A stretch of DNA of 64,000 nt from Streptomyces sp. V4I2 (GTDB taxonomy: Bacteria; Actinomycetota; Actinomycetes; Streptomycetales; Streptomycetaceae). The position numbers were made by a program, and so were the translations under genes. Of the stretch, positions 26,863 through 34,915 are shown in pieces (position 1 is the stretch's first letter; every line of letters begins with the position of its first letter). The DNA is taken from positions 3,162,001-3,226,000 of the forward strand of contig NZ_JAUSZM010000003.1 in the NCBI RefSeq assembly GCF_030817655.1. The letters are read 5' to 3'. The notes beneath the pieces are model-generated. The model worked only from the letters and a program-made list of their open reading frames with translations. It had not been told where the DNA came from and did no database searches.

Positions 26863-27735
26863 TCAGCGGGTCACCGACAGCGTCGCCGGTCGCCGCGGGT
26901 CCACGAGCACGCTGTCGCCCGGCCGGTCCGTGCCCTCGTCCGGGGGCAGGACGGCCGCGGTGTCCGGCGGTCCGGCGAGCGGCACCAGGACCTGTCGTAC
27001 GGTGCCGGCGCGGCCGTCGCCGGGCAGCGAGGCGTACTGCACGTCGAGGCACTGCTTCCGCAGCCGCGCCAGCGCGGTCCCGACGGGCGTGCCCGCCACC
27101 ATCTCCGGGAGGACCACCCGTCGGTCGGTCCAGCGGTCGAGCCGCGCGCACGCGCGGTCCTCGGGTGGCGGGGTGGGCTGTCCGGACCGACCCCCGTGCG
27201 GTCCGGACAGGGTGAGCCGGACGCGGTCCCCGCCGGTGGCGTTCGTGGTGTCGATCCGGATCGTGTCCCGTCGCAGCCACTGCAACGGGTGCCCGTCGAG
27301 GTCGGCACGCACCCAGTTCGCGGTGTCGACGAGGTACCCCGTTTCGACCGCCGGCTCCTCGGGCGGCGGCATCAGGCGGGCCCGCCCGCGCGAGGCTCGC
27401 TCCGTGACCGCCTCCGGCCAGTGCCGCAGGATCACCAGCAGGGCCCCGGCGGGCCGGGGGAAGGCGTGGGCACGGCCGGCGGTCACCGGGTACGCCCCGG
27501 CCGGCCTGACCGCCGTACGAGAGGTGCCGGAGAGCTGGACGTCGCCGCGGGAGCCGAGCGTGAAGGACGCGGTGGAGAACACCGTGTCGTCGTCCGTTCC
27601 GGCCGAAGCGGTGGGGGCCGTTCCGCCGCACCCGGTGGCGAGCAGTCCGGCGGCCACGGCGGCGGCGCCCGCGGCGAGGGCCGCGGGGCGGTGGGAATGG
27701 GTGCGCCCGTCATGGGTACGCAGGTGGGAGCGCAT
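26863..27735 (-). CDS. Lipoprotein of unknown function
   Basis: A 290-aa protein with a basic His/Arg-rich leader, hydrophobic core and lipobox LLATGC (Cys36). The mature part has no family I recognise; two cysteines (RACARL and KQCLDV) may form a disulfide. ATG 27735 has GGAG 8 nt upstream, while the open frame continues far upstream across the divergent LuxR gene and is not real there. It lies 84 bp upstream of glnE in the same direction. Confidence 0.7.
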   Translation of the reverse strand: MRSHLRTHDGRTHSHRPAALAAGAAAVAAGLLATGCGGTAPTASAGTDDDTVFSTASFTLGSRGDVQLSGTSRTAVRPAGAYPVTAGRAHAFPRPAGALLVILRHWPEAVTERASRGRARLMPPPEEPAVETGYLVDTANWVRADLDGHPLQWLRRDTIRIDTTNATGGDRVRLTLSGPHGGRSGQPTPPPEDRACARLDRWTDRRVVLPEMVAGTPVGTALARLRKQCLDVQYASLPGDGRAGTVRQVLVPLAGPPDTAAVLPPDEGTDRPGDSVLVDPRRPATLSVTR

Positions 27736-27897
27736 GGGATGACTCCGTCCGGTCCGGCGGCCGGGGCGGCCGCTGGTGTCGACACTGCTCGCGTCAACGG
27801 CCGTAGCCCATTCGGCATTTGACGAATCCCCGGCGCCCTGGGCGCGATCCGGGCGTAGATTCGCCGCAGACGAGAACCCCGGCCCCGGGAGGCCGCG

Positions 27898-28674
27898 ATG
27901 GCACCACCCCTGACGACGGCCGAGGCGCAGCTGCGGCGCATGGCGGACATTCTGGACGAGGCCCGGGAGGACCGCTCGGACGACGTGCCCCCGCAGTCCC
28001 TGCTGTTCGGCCTGCAGCGGCTGGTCCCCTGCGACTGCGCCTGCTTCTCGGAGCTGGACATCCCGACCCGGATCGATCTCGCCGAGCAGGAGACGCCGTA
28101 CGACGACTGGGGCGACATGGGCGACGGCGGCTCGATGGACGGGTACTGGCGCTGGCGGCACCAGCACCTGCAGTGCCTGCGGGTCTCGCAGGTGCACACG
28201 AGCCCCGAGGTCACGCAGATGACCGACTTCATGTCGGTGCGCGAGCTGACGAAGCTGCCGATCTACACGGAGTTCCTCCGCCCGTTCAAGAGCATCGCGG
28301 CGGTCGCCCTGCCCACCGCGCCGAACCGCACCCGGGTCTTCCAGTTCCTGCGCAGGGACCCGAAGCCCTTCACCGACCACGAGATGACCACCCTGCGCCT
28401 GATGGCCCCGCACCTGTACGCGATCTACACCGAGGCCGCCCGCCGGCGCCGGCCCCCCGTACAGCTGACCCTCCGCGAGCTGGACGTCCTGCGCTGCGTG
28501 GCCCGGGGACTGAGCACCCCGCAGATCGCCGAACAGCTCGTCGTCTCCGCCGGCACCGTCCGCAAGCACCTGGAGAACAGCTTCGCCAGGCTGGGCGTGT
28601 CGAGCCGCACCGCCGCTGTGGCCCGGGTGTTCCCCGAGGCACTCTGGGAAGAGACACCTCTGGAGGGCCGCTGA
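27898..28674 (+). CDS. LuxR family transcriptional regulator
   Basis: A 258-aa protein. The C-terminal 60 residues are the LuxR/FixJ helix-turn-helix: LTLRELDVLRCVARGLSTPQ, IAEQLVVSAGTVRKHLENSF. The N-terminal 180 residues form an unassigned sensor region rich in Trp and acidic residues (DDWGDMGDGG, YWRWRHQHL). No receiver aspartate pattern is seen. GGGAGG precedes the ATG. Its stop overlaps the next start (TGATG), so it is coupled to the PNPOx-like gene. Confidence 0.87.
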   Translation: MAPPLTTAEAQLRRMADILDEAREDRSDDVPPQSLLFGLQRLVPCDCACFSELDIPTRIDLAEQETPYDDWGDMGDGGSMDGYWRWRHQHLQCLRVSQVHTSPEVTQMTDFMSVRELTKLPIYTEFLRPFKSIAAVALPTAPNRTRVFQFLRRDPKPFTDHEMTTLRLMAPHLYAIYTEAARRRRPPVQLTLRELDVLRCVARGLSTPQIAEQLVVSAGTVRKHLENSFARLGVSSRTAAVARVFPEALWEETPLEGR

Positions 28675-29198
28675 TGACCGACAACGAATCCGCGCAGGCA
28701 CCCACGACCCGGCTCGACCCCCGCTACAGCGACGAGGCCGCCACCGCGATCCCCTGGCCCGACGCCGAGGCACTGCTGTCCGCGGCGGAGCTGTTCTGGA
28801 TCTCGACGGTACGGCCGGACGGGCGGCCGCATGTGACACCGCTGCCCGCGGTGTGGGCGCACGGCGCGCTGCACTTCTGCACCGGGCCCGACGAACGCAA
28901 AGCGAAGAACCTCGCGCACAATCCGCACGTCGTGCTGACCACCGGCACCAACATCTGGGACAAGGGCTACGACCTGGTGGTGGAGGGCGAGGCGGTGCGC
29001 GTGTCCGACGACGGCAGGCTGCGCGAGCTGGCCGCCGCGTGGGAGACGAAGTACGGCGAATTCTGGCGCTTCGAGGTACAGGAGGGGTATTTCCACCACG
29101 GTCCTGGACACGCCGTCGTCTTCGCGGTGGCGCCCCACACCGTTTTCGGCTTCGGTAAGGGGGAGCCGTTCAGCCAGACCCGCTGGCGGTTCGTCTGA
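28674..29198 (+). CDS. Pyridoxamine 5'-phosphate oxidase-like flavin protein
   Basis: A 174-aa split-barrel protein: LFWISTVRPDGRPHVTPLPA followed by VWAHGALHFCTG and NPHVVLTTG are characteristic of the PNPOx-like superfamily, which binds FMN, F420 or heme. The biochemical role of this member is unknown; in actinomycetes many relatives are F420-dependent. It overlaps the LuxR stop by one base and precedes a VOC-family gene, suggesting a three-gene operon. Confidence 0.85.
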   Translation: MTDNESAQAPTTRLDPRYSDEAATAIPWPDAEALLSAAELFWISTVRPDGRPHVTPLPAVWAHGALHFCTGPDERKAKNLAHNPHVVLTTGTNIWDKGYDLVVEGEAVRVSDDGRLRELAAAWETKYGEFWRFEVQEGYFHHGPGHAVVFAVAPHTVFGFGKGEPFSQTRWRFV

Positions 29199-29231
29199 CA
29201 CTCCCGTCAACGGCGACATGGAGGACCAGTG

Positions 29232-29674
29232 ATGGAGTTCACCCTGGAAGTGATCCCGCTGCCCGTGACCGACATCGACCGGGCCAGGGACTTCTACCGG
29301 GACCGGGTCGGGTTCCACGTGGACATCGACCAGGAGGTCATGCCGGGCATGCGGATCGTCCAGCTGACCCCACCGGGCTCCGGCTGCTCGATCGCCCTCG
29401 GCGACAGCATCTGGGAGATGGCACAGGGCCCACGCCCCGCCCCCGGCTCCTACCAGGGCCTCCAGCTCTGCGTGACCGACATCAAGGCAGCCCACGCCCC
29501 GAGCTGGTCGAACGCGGCCTGGAGGTCTCCGAGCCGGTCCAGTACGCCCCCGACGACGGCGCGACCTTCATGTACTTCCAGGACCCGGACGGCAACGGCT
29601 GGGCGGTCCAGGAGTACCGGAGGCGGGTGACGGAGCCGCTGCACCAGGTACTGGCGAAACTGGCGGAACAGTAA
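29232..29674 (+). pseudogene. VOC/glyoxalase-family gene with an internal frameshift
   Basis: From ATG 29232 (GGAGGA upstream) the protein runs MEFTLEVIPLPVTDIDRARD and continues as a VOC-fold protein to LQLCVTDIKAAHA at about 29500. The frame then shifts: the conserved C-terminal half (ELVERGLEVSEPVQYAPDDG, then FMYFQDPDGNGWAVQEY) continues in another frame from 29501 to a TAA at 29672-29674. The break is in gcccacgccccgagctgg, which has a four-C run. One missing base or two extra bases would explain it. Both halves keep clean family sequence, so it is either a very recent mutation or a sequence error. Confidence 0.8.
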
Positions 29675-29683
29675 CGCCGCCAA

Positions 29684-29706
29684 GGGGCGCGGCAACCCCG
29701 CGCCCC
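29684..29706. terminator. Hairpin between convergent VOC and glnA2 genes
   Basis: GGGGCGCGG (29684-29692) pairs with CCGCGCCCC (29698-29706) around a 5-nt loop. It sits between two convergent genes and can terminate both. The left arm resembles the start of the dispersed intergenic repeat. Confidence 0.7.
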
Positions 29707-29717
29707 ACGGCGAGTCC

Positions 29718-31079
29718 CTACAGCACCGGCAGGTTCTTCCGCAGCTCGAACGCGGTGACCTCGCTGCGGTACTCCTCCCACTCCTGCCGCTTGTTGCGCA
29801 GGAAGAAGTCGAACACGTGCTCGCCCAGCGTCTCGGCGACCAGGTCGCTGCGCTCCATCAGCGTCAGCGCCTCGCCCAGGTTCTGGGGGAGCGGCTCGAT
29901 GCCCATCGCGCGGCGCTCGGCGTCGGAGAGGGCCCAGACGTCGTCCTCGGCGCCCGGCGGGAGCTCGTAGCCCTCCTCGATGCCCTTGAGGCCGGCGGCC
30001 AGGAGCATCGCGTACGCCAGGTACGGGTTGGCGCCGGAGTCGATGGAGCGGACCTCGATGCGGGCCGAGCCGGTCTTGCCGGGCTTGTACATCGGTACGC
30101 GGACCAGGGCCGAGCGGTTGTTGTGGCCCCAGCAGATGTAGGAGGGGGCCTCGCCGCCGGCGCCCGCCGTGCGCTCCGAGCCGCCCCAGATGCGCTTGTA
30201 GGAGTTCACCCACTGGTTGGTGACCGCCGCGATCTCCGCCGCGTGCTTGAGCAGGCCCGCGATGAAGGAACGGCCGACCTTGGAGAGCTGGTACTCCGCG
30301 CCCGACTCGTAGAAGGCGTTGCGGTCGCCCTCGAAGAGGGACAGGTGCGTGTGCATCCCGCTGCCGGGGTGCTCGGAGAACGGCTTCGGCATGAAGGTCG
30401 CCTGGACGCCCTGCTCCAGCGCCACCTGCTTCATGACCAGGCGGAACGTCATGATGTTGTCCGCCGTGGAGAGCGCGTCGGCGTAGCGCAGGTCGATCTC
30501 CTGCTGGCCCGGGGCGCCCTCGTGGTGGGAGAACTCGACCGAGATGCCCATCGACTCCAGCATGGTGATCGCCTGGCGGCGGAAGTCCATGCCGATGTTC
30601 TGCGGGGTGTGGTCGAAGTACCCGGAGTTGTCGGCCGGGGTCGGCCGGGTGCCGTCGAGCGGCTTGTCCTTCAGCAGGAAGAACTCGATCTCCGGGTGGG
30701 TGTAGAAGGTGAAGCCCAGGTCGGAGGTGCGGGCCAGGGCGCGCTTGAGCACGTACCGCGGGTCCGCGAAGGACGGGGAGCCGTCCGGCATGAGGATGTC
30801 GCAGAACATGCGGGCCGTGCCGGGGGCCTCCGCACGCCACGGCAGGACCTGGAAGGTCGACGGGTCGGGCTTGGCGATCATGTCGGACTCGTAGACCCGG
30901 GCGAAGCCCTCGATCGCGGAGCCGTCGAAGCCGATGCCCTCGTCGAAGGCCTGCTCCAGTTCGGCCGGGGCCACGGCCACGGACTTGAGGAAGCCCAGCA
31001 CGTCCGTGAACCACAGGCGTACGAACCGGATGTCACGCTCCTCCAACGTCCGGAGCACGAACTCCTGCTGCTTGTCCAT
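29718..31079 (-). CDS. glnA2: Glutamine synthetase-like enzyme GlnA2
   Basis: A 453-aa type I glutamine synthetase homologue: GIGFDGSAIEGF, THPEIEFFLL, GSGMHTHLSLF and GHNNRSALVRVP cover beta-Grasp and catalytic domains. By length and gene context it matches S. coelicolor GlnA2 (SCO2241), reported as a gamma-glutamylpolyamine synthetase that starts polyamine breakdown rather than a true glutamine synthetase; the identification is from memory. Near the C-terminal part GYELPPGAED places a Tyr where NLYDLPP is adenylylated in true GSI, but the flanking NL is absent. ATG 31079 (MDKQQEF) is chosen over ATG 31094. Confidence 0.85.
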   Translation of the reverse strand: MDKQQEFVLRTLEERDIRFVRLWFTDVLGFLKSVAVAPAELEQAFDEGIGFDGSAIEGFARVYESDMIAKPDPSTFQVLPWRAEAPGTARMFCDILMPDGSPSFADPRYVLKRALARTSDLGFTFYTHPEIEFFLLKDKPLDGTRPTPADNSGYFDHTPQNIGMDFRRQAITMLESMGISVEFSHHEGAPGQQEIDLRYADALSTADNIMTFRLVMKQVALEQGVQATFMPKPFSEHPGSGMHTHLSLFEGDRNAFYESGAEYQLSKVGRSFIAGLLKHAAEIAAVTNQWVNSYKRIWGGSERTAGAGGEAPSYICWGHNNRSALVRVPMYKPGKTGSARIEVRSIDSGANPYLAYAMLLAAGLKGIEEGYELPPGAEDDVWALSDAERRAMGIEPLPQNLGEALTLMERSDLVAETLGEHVFDFFLRNKRQEWEEYRSEVTAFELRKNLPVL

Positions 31080-31447
31080 CTTCCGCTTCCCCATCCTTGC
31101 TGGTCAGGCCGCCTGTCTCCCGTACCACAGGAGGCGGTCGGGCACCCGAGCATCCCACCACAACACCATTTCGTGCGCGTTGCGCGCCTTGATCGTCCGG
31201 CCGACCCAGGAGTGAACGCCTCACGTAGGGCGGGTGTACCGCTCTCCCGCCCATCTTGCCTGCTCGGACCCGTATACGTAATGCCGGGAGGTCCGGAACC
31301 TCCCCGGGGCCGGGTACCCCCGGTATCCGATCTTCTCCGGGTACCCGATCTTCGGCCATTCCTGTGCCCTCCCTACGAGAGTCCGCCCGTCCCCGATTAC
31401 CATCAGCGGACCCGACCGGCTCCCTTTCCCCAGAAGGACACACACGC
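31080..31447. other. glnA2/DUF3105 divergent gap (368 bp)
   Basis: No gene is seen. The right part holds a 7-bp stem hairpin (31286-31292 with 31298-31304) and two near-identical direct repeats ending in CCGATCTTCT and CCGATCTTCG (about 31319-31354). GTATACGTAAT at about 31272-31282 could include a -10 box. I see no convincing GlnR site. Confidence 0.4.
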
Positions 31448-32110
31448 ATGGGCTCCGCCAAGAACAGCAGCAGCGCCGCCCGCAAGGCCCGGATAGAGGA
31501 GATGCGGCGCGCCGAGCAGTCCCGTGACCGCCGCAACCGGATCCTCACCATCGCCGCCAGTGTGGTGGTCGTCACCGGCCTCGTGGTCGGCGGGGTGGTC
31601 CTGGTGAACTCGCAGTCCGACGACGACAGCACGGCGGCCGACGGGAAGACCACGGGGAAGTTCGTCACCGGCGCGGACGGGGTGAAGACCTGGGACACCA
31701 AGCTGAGCCAGACCCACGTCACCAAGGAAGTGAAGTACCCGATGGAGCCGCCGGTCGGCGGTGACCACAACCAGGTCTGGATGAACTGCAACGGCGACGT
31801 GTACACCGAGGCGATCAACAACATGAACGCCGTGCACTCCCTGGAGCACGGGGCGGTCTGGGTGACGTACACCAGCAAGGCCGCCAAGGCGGACGTGGAG
31901 GCGCTGGCGGCGAAGGTGAAGAGCACGCCGTACACGCTGATGAGCCCGGACGAGAAGCAGGCCGACCCGATCATGCTCTCCGCGTGGGGGAACCAGCGCA
32001 CGGTGACGAGTGCCGACGACCCGAACGTCGCCAAGTTCTTCGAGAAGTTCGTGCAGGGCAAGCAGACACCCGAGCCGGGCGCGGCGTGCACGGGCGGTCT
32101 GTCGAAGTGA
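31448..32110 (+). CDS. DUF3105 membrane-anchored protein
   Basis: A 220-aa protein with a charged N-terminal tail, one transmembrane helix (residues about 31-53) and an exported domain containing the DUF3105 signature: EPPVGGDHNQVWMNCNGDVY, then NAVHSLEHGAVWVTY. The conserved His, Cys, Met and Glu look like a metal site, though no function is established. AAGGA lies upstream of ATG 31448. Its stop overlaps the start of the DUF305 gene (GTGA), so the two are translationally coupled. Confidence 0.88.
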   Translation: MGSAKNSSSAARKARIEEMRRAEQSRDRRNRILTIAASVVVVTGLVVGGVVLVNSQSDDDSTAADGKTTGKFVTGADGVKTWDTKLSQTHVTKEVKYPMEPPVGGDHNQVWMNCNGDVYTEAINNMNAVHSLEHGAVWVTYTSKAAKADVEALAAKVKSTPYTLMSPDEKQADPIMLSAWGNQRTVTSADDPNVAKFFEKFVQGKQTPEPGAACTGGLSK

Positions 32111-32724
32111 GGTCCGCGTCCGTGGCCGTCGCCGTGGCGGGCGTGCTCGTCGCGGCCGGCGCCATCAGTTACGCCGTCGCCGAGGACGAGGGTTCGAGCA
32201 CGGTGCCCGCCGCCGACTCCGCGGACGCCGGGTTCGCGCGGGACATGGCGGTGCACCATCAGCAGGCCGTCGAGATGTCGTACATCGTGCGTGACCGCAC
32301 CGACGACGAGGACGTGCGGCGCCTCGCGTACGACATCGCGCAGACGCAGGCCAACCAGCGCGGCATGATGCTGGGCTGGCTCGATCTGTGGGGGCTGCCG
32401 AAGGTGTCGGCGGACCCGCCGATGACCTGGATGGGCATGGGCGGGATGGCCTCCGGCAAGGACGGGGCACTGATGCCGGGCATGGCGACCAACACCGAGC
32501 TGAAGAAGCTGGGCACGCTGAACGGCAAGCAGGCCGAGGTCTTCTATCTCCAGCTGATGACGGACCATCACAAGGGCGGGGTCCACATGGCCGAGGGCTG
32601 TGTGGACCAGTGCACGGTCGGCGTGGAGAAGCGGCTCGCACAGGGCATGGTCAACGCGCAGGAGTCGGAGATCGACCTGATGACGGACCTGCTCAAGGAG
32701 CGGGGCGCCGAGCCCCGTTCATAG
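32107..32724 (+). CDS. DUF305 exported protein
   Basis: A 205-aa protein with an N-terminal signal or anchor helix (VAVAVAGVLVAAGAISYAVA) and a four-helix ferritin-like domain. Paired motifs FARDMAVHHQQAVEM and MTDHHKGGVHMAE are the DUF305 hallmark, and a Met-rich loop (MTWMGMGGMASG, ALMPGM) lies between them. The family is suspected to bind metal, possibly copper; that is inference. GTG 32107 overlaps the DUF3105 stop. Confidence 0.88.
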   Translation: MRSASVAVAVAGVLVAAGAISYAVAEDEGSSTVPAADSADAGFARDMAVHHQQAVEMSYIVRDRTDDEDVRRLAYDIAQTQANQRGMMLGWLDLWGLPKVSADPPMTWMGMGGMASGKDGALMPGMATNTELKKLGTLNGKQAEVFYLQLMTDHHKGGVHMAEGCVDQCTVGVEKRLAQGMVNAQESEIDLMTDLLKERGAEPRS

Positions 32725-32799
32725 CGCGGCAACCCTCAAATGGCTTTGTCATTGCGTTAATTGGGCTCTTCTTGGCATGCGTATTCCCCTGGCGTGAAC

Positions 32800-32848
32800 G
32801 GTTCGTCGCGAGAGTGGCCACCGTCGAGTGATCCACTCGCGACGAACC
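32800..32848 (+). promoter_or_regulatory. Long hairpin just before the sedolisin ribosome site
   Basis: GGTTCGTCGCGAG-AG-TGG (32800-32817) pairs with CCACTCGCGACGAACC (32833-32848): 16 bp with a 2-nt bulge and a 15-nt loop. The right arm ends 4 nt before AGGGGG and 14 nt before the ATG. There is no T tract, so a leader element is more likely than a terminator. Confidence 0.65.
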
Positions 32849-32862
32849 GCACAGGGGGTTCC

Positions 32863-34803
32863 ATGAGATCCAACCGCGCCAAGATGCGCGCCGGGGTGAG
32901 CATGGCGGCGACACTGCCGATGCTCGCGGGCGCGCTGGCGCTCGGCATACCCGTGGCGCACGCGGCGGACAACCCGGGCCGGGCCACGCTGGCCGGGACC
33001 AAGCCGGCGTGGGCCACGGCCAAGGCCGACAAGGGCGCGACCGCCGACAGTTCCAAGGTGTCCGCCCGCGTCTATCTCGCCGGGCGGGACGCCGCCGGCC
33101 TCGCCGCGTACGCGAAGGCCGTGTCCGACCCGTCCTCCGCCTCGTACGGCACGTACCTGAGCACACGGGCGGCGCAGGACCGCTACGGCGCGACCGAGGC
33201 CCAGGTGGCGGCGGTCAGGTCCTGGCTGACGTCCGCCGGTCTCAAGGTCACGGGCGTCACGCAGCACTACGTGTCCGTCTCCGGTGACGTGTCCGCCGCC
33301 GAACAGGCCTTCGGCACCCAGCTCCACAACTACGCCAAGGGTGCCAAGACCTACCGCGCGCCCGCCAAGACGGCCTCCGCGCCGGACAGTCTGAACGGTG
33401 CCGTCCTGACCGTCACCGGCCTGGACAACGCCCCGCACCTGGCGAGCCACAGCGACACGCTGCCGCCGCCGGACGCGGTGTTCAAGAACGCCGGGCCGTT
33501 CTCCTCGTACTACGGCTCCACCGTGGCGAGCACGCTGCCGGACGCGTACGGCGGGAAGATCCCGTACGCCGTCGAGGGCTACACCGGCAAGCAGTTGCGG
33601 GCCGCGTACGGCGCGGGCAGCTACACGGGCAAGGGGGTGCGGGTCGCCATCACCGACGCGTACGCCTCGCCGACCATCGCCCACGACGCGGCCACCTACG
33701 CGAAGAAGCACGGCGACGCGGCCTACACGGGCGGACAGCTGAGCCAGGTCCTGCCCAAGAAGTACGCCCACACCGACGAGTGCGGGGCGGCCGGCTGGTA
33801 CGGCGAGGAGACCCTCGACGTCGAGGCCGTGCACGCGGTCGCGCCCGCCGCGGACATCACGTACGTCGGCGGCGCGTCATGCTACGACGACGATCTGCTC
33901 GACTCGCTGAGCAAGGTCGTCGACGGGCACCTGGCGGACATCGTGTCCAACTCGTGGGGCAGCATCGAGTCCGCCCAGACGCCCGACCTCCAGGCCGCCT
34001 ACGACCAGGTCTTCCAGTTCGGCGCGGTCGAGGGCATCGGCTTCTACTTCTCCTCCGGCGACAACGGCGACGAGGTCGCGAACACCGGGACGAAGCAGGT
34101 CGACTCCCCGGCCAACTCGGCGTGGGTGACGGCGGTCGGCGGCACCTCGCTGGCGGTCGGCAAGGGCGACAAGTACCTGTGGGAGACCGGCTGGGGCACC
34201 GAGAAGGCCATGCTGTCCGCGGACGGCACGAGCTGGACGGACTTCCCCGGCGCGTTCACCTCGGGCGCGGGCGGCGGCACCAGCGCGACGGTCGCCGAGC
34301 CCTTCTACCAGCAGGGTGTCGTCCCCGGCGCGCTCGCCACGGCCAACAGCGCCGCCGGCAACCGCGTGGTCCCGGACATCTCGGCGATCGCCGACCCGAA
34401 CACCGGCTTCAAGGTCGGCCAGACGCAGACCTTCCCGGACGGGTCGCAGCAGTACAGCGAGTACCGCATCGGCGGCACCTCGCTGGCCGCGCCGGTCATC
34501 GCGGCCGTACAGGCCCTCGCCCAGCAGGCGCGCGGCGGCAAGGCGATCGGTTTCGCCAACCCGTCGATCTACGCCAGGTACGGGACGAAGGCGTACCACG
34601 ACGTCACGGACGACCCCACGGGCTCCGGCCTCGCGGTGGCCCGCGTCGACTACACCAACAGCTACGACGCGTCGCAGGGCCTGCTCACCTCCGTGCGCAC
34701 CCTCGGCGCGGACAGCTCGCTCGAGGCCGTGAAGGGCTACGACGACGTCACCGGCGTGGGTACGCCGGCGGGCGGCTATGTGGAGTCGTACCGGCGTCGC
34801 TGA
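32863..34803 (+). CDS. Secreted S53 family serine-carboxyl protease (sedolisin)
   Basis: A 646-aa preproprotein. Signal peptide to about residue 35 (PVAHA), a propeptide of about 190 residues (RVYLAGRDAAGLAAYAKAVS, YGTYLSTRAAQDRYG) and a subtilisin-like catalytic domain. The S53 catalytic residues are visible: E315 and D319 in GEETLD, oxyanion D400 in SSGDNGDE and S540 in GGTSLAAP. Family members are acid-stable endopeptidases or tripeptidyl peptidases active outside the cell. ATG 32863 follows AGGGGG; an ATG at 32761 lies in the leader hairpin region and is rejected. Confidence 0.92.
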   Translation: MRSNRAKMRAGVSMAATLPMLAGALALGIPVAHAADNPGRATLAGTKPAWATAKADKGATADSSKVSARVYLAGRDAAGLAAYAKAVSDPSSASYGTYLSTRAAQDRYGATEAQVAAVRSWLTSAGLKVTGVTQHYVSVSGDVSAAEQAFGTQLHNYAKGAKTYRAPAKTASAPDSLNGAVLTVTGLDNAPHLASHSDTLPPPDAVFKNAGPFSSYYGSTVASTLPDAYGGKIPYAVEGYTGKQLRAAYGAGSYTGKGVRVAITDAYASPTIAHDAATYAKKHGDAAYTGGQLSQVLPKKYAHTDECGAAGWYGEETLDVEAVHAVAPAADITYVGGASCYDDDLLDSLSKVVDGHLADIVSNSWGSIESAQTPDLQAAYDQVFQFGAVEGIGFYFSSGDNGDEVANTGTKQVDSPANSAWVTAVGGTSLAVGKGDKYLWETGWGTEKAMLSADGTSWTDFPGAFTSGAGGGTSATVAEPFYQQGVVPGALATANSAAGNRVVPDISAIADPNTGFKVGQTQTFPDGSQQYSEYRIGGTSLAAPVIAAVQALAQQARGGKAIGFANPSIYARYGTKAYHDVTDDPTGSGLAVARVDYTNSYDASQGLLTSVRTLGADSSLEAVKGYDDVTGVGTPAGGYVESYRRR

Positions 34804-34844
34804 TCCGGTGAGCGGTACGGGATCTCTCTGATCCAGCGGTACGG

Positions 34845-34887
34845 GATGGGGTGGCGTGAAGTGGCCCACACTTCACACCACCCCATC
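34845..34887 (+). terminator. Hairpin terminator after the sedolisin gene
   Basis: Nineteen-base arms (34845-34863 with 34869-34887) pair with one mismatch around a 5-nt loop. It lies 41 nt past the protease stop and 29 nt before the nadE start. Confidence 0.85.
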
Positions 34888-34903
34888 GCGTCGCACTGAC
34901 GAT

Positions 34904-34909
34904 TACACT
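34904..34909 (+). promoter_or_regulatory. nadE: Likely nadE -10 box, leaderless
   Basis: TACACT at 34904-34909 stands 6 nt before the nadE GTG and no ribosome site is present. The terminator hairpin of the preceding gene lies directly upstream and would occupy the -35 region. Confidence 0.5.
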
Positions 34910-34915
34910 GGGCCC

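Noticed and set aside
26863..28839. A 658-codon minus-strand frame that would fuse the lipoprotein to an upstream domain
   Set aside because: The upstream half is antisense to the LuxR gene; a lipobox signal peptide and ribosome site mark the true start at 27735.
29718..31079. Calling this gene glnA, the main glutamine synthetase
   Set aside because: The altered adenylylation context, 453-aa length and neighbourhood fit GlnA2 better than the main GSI.
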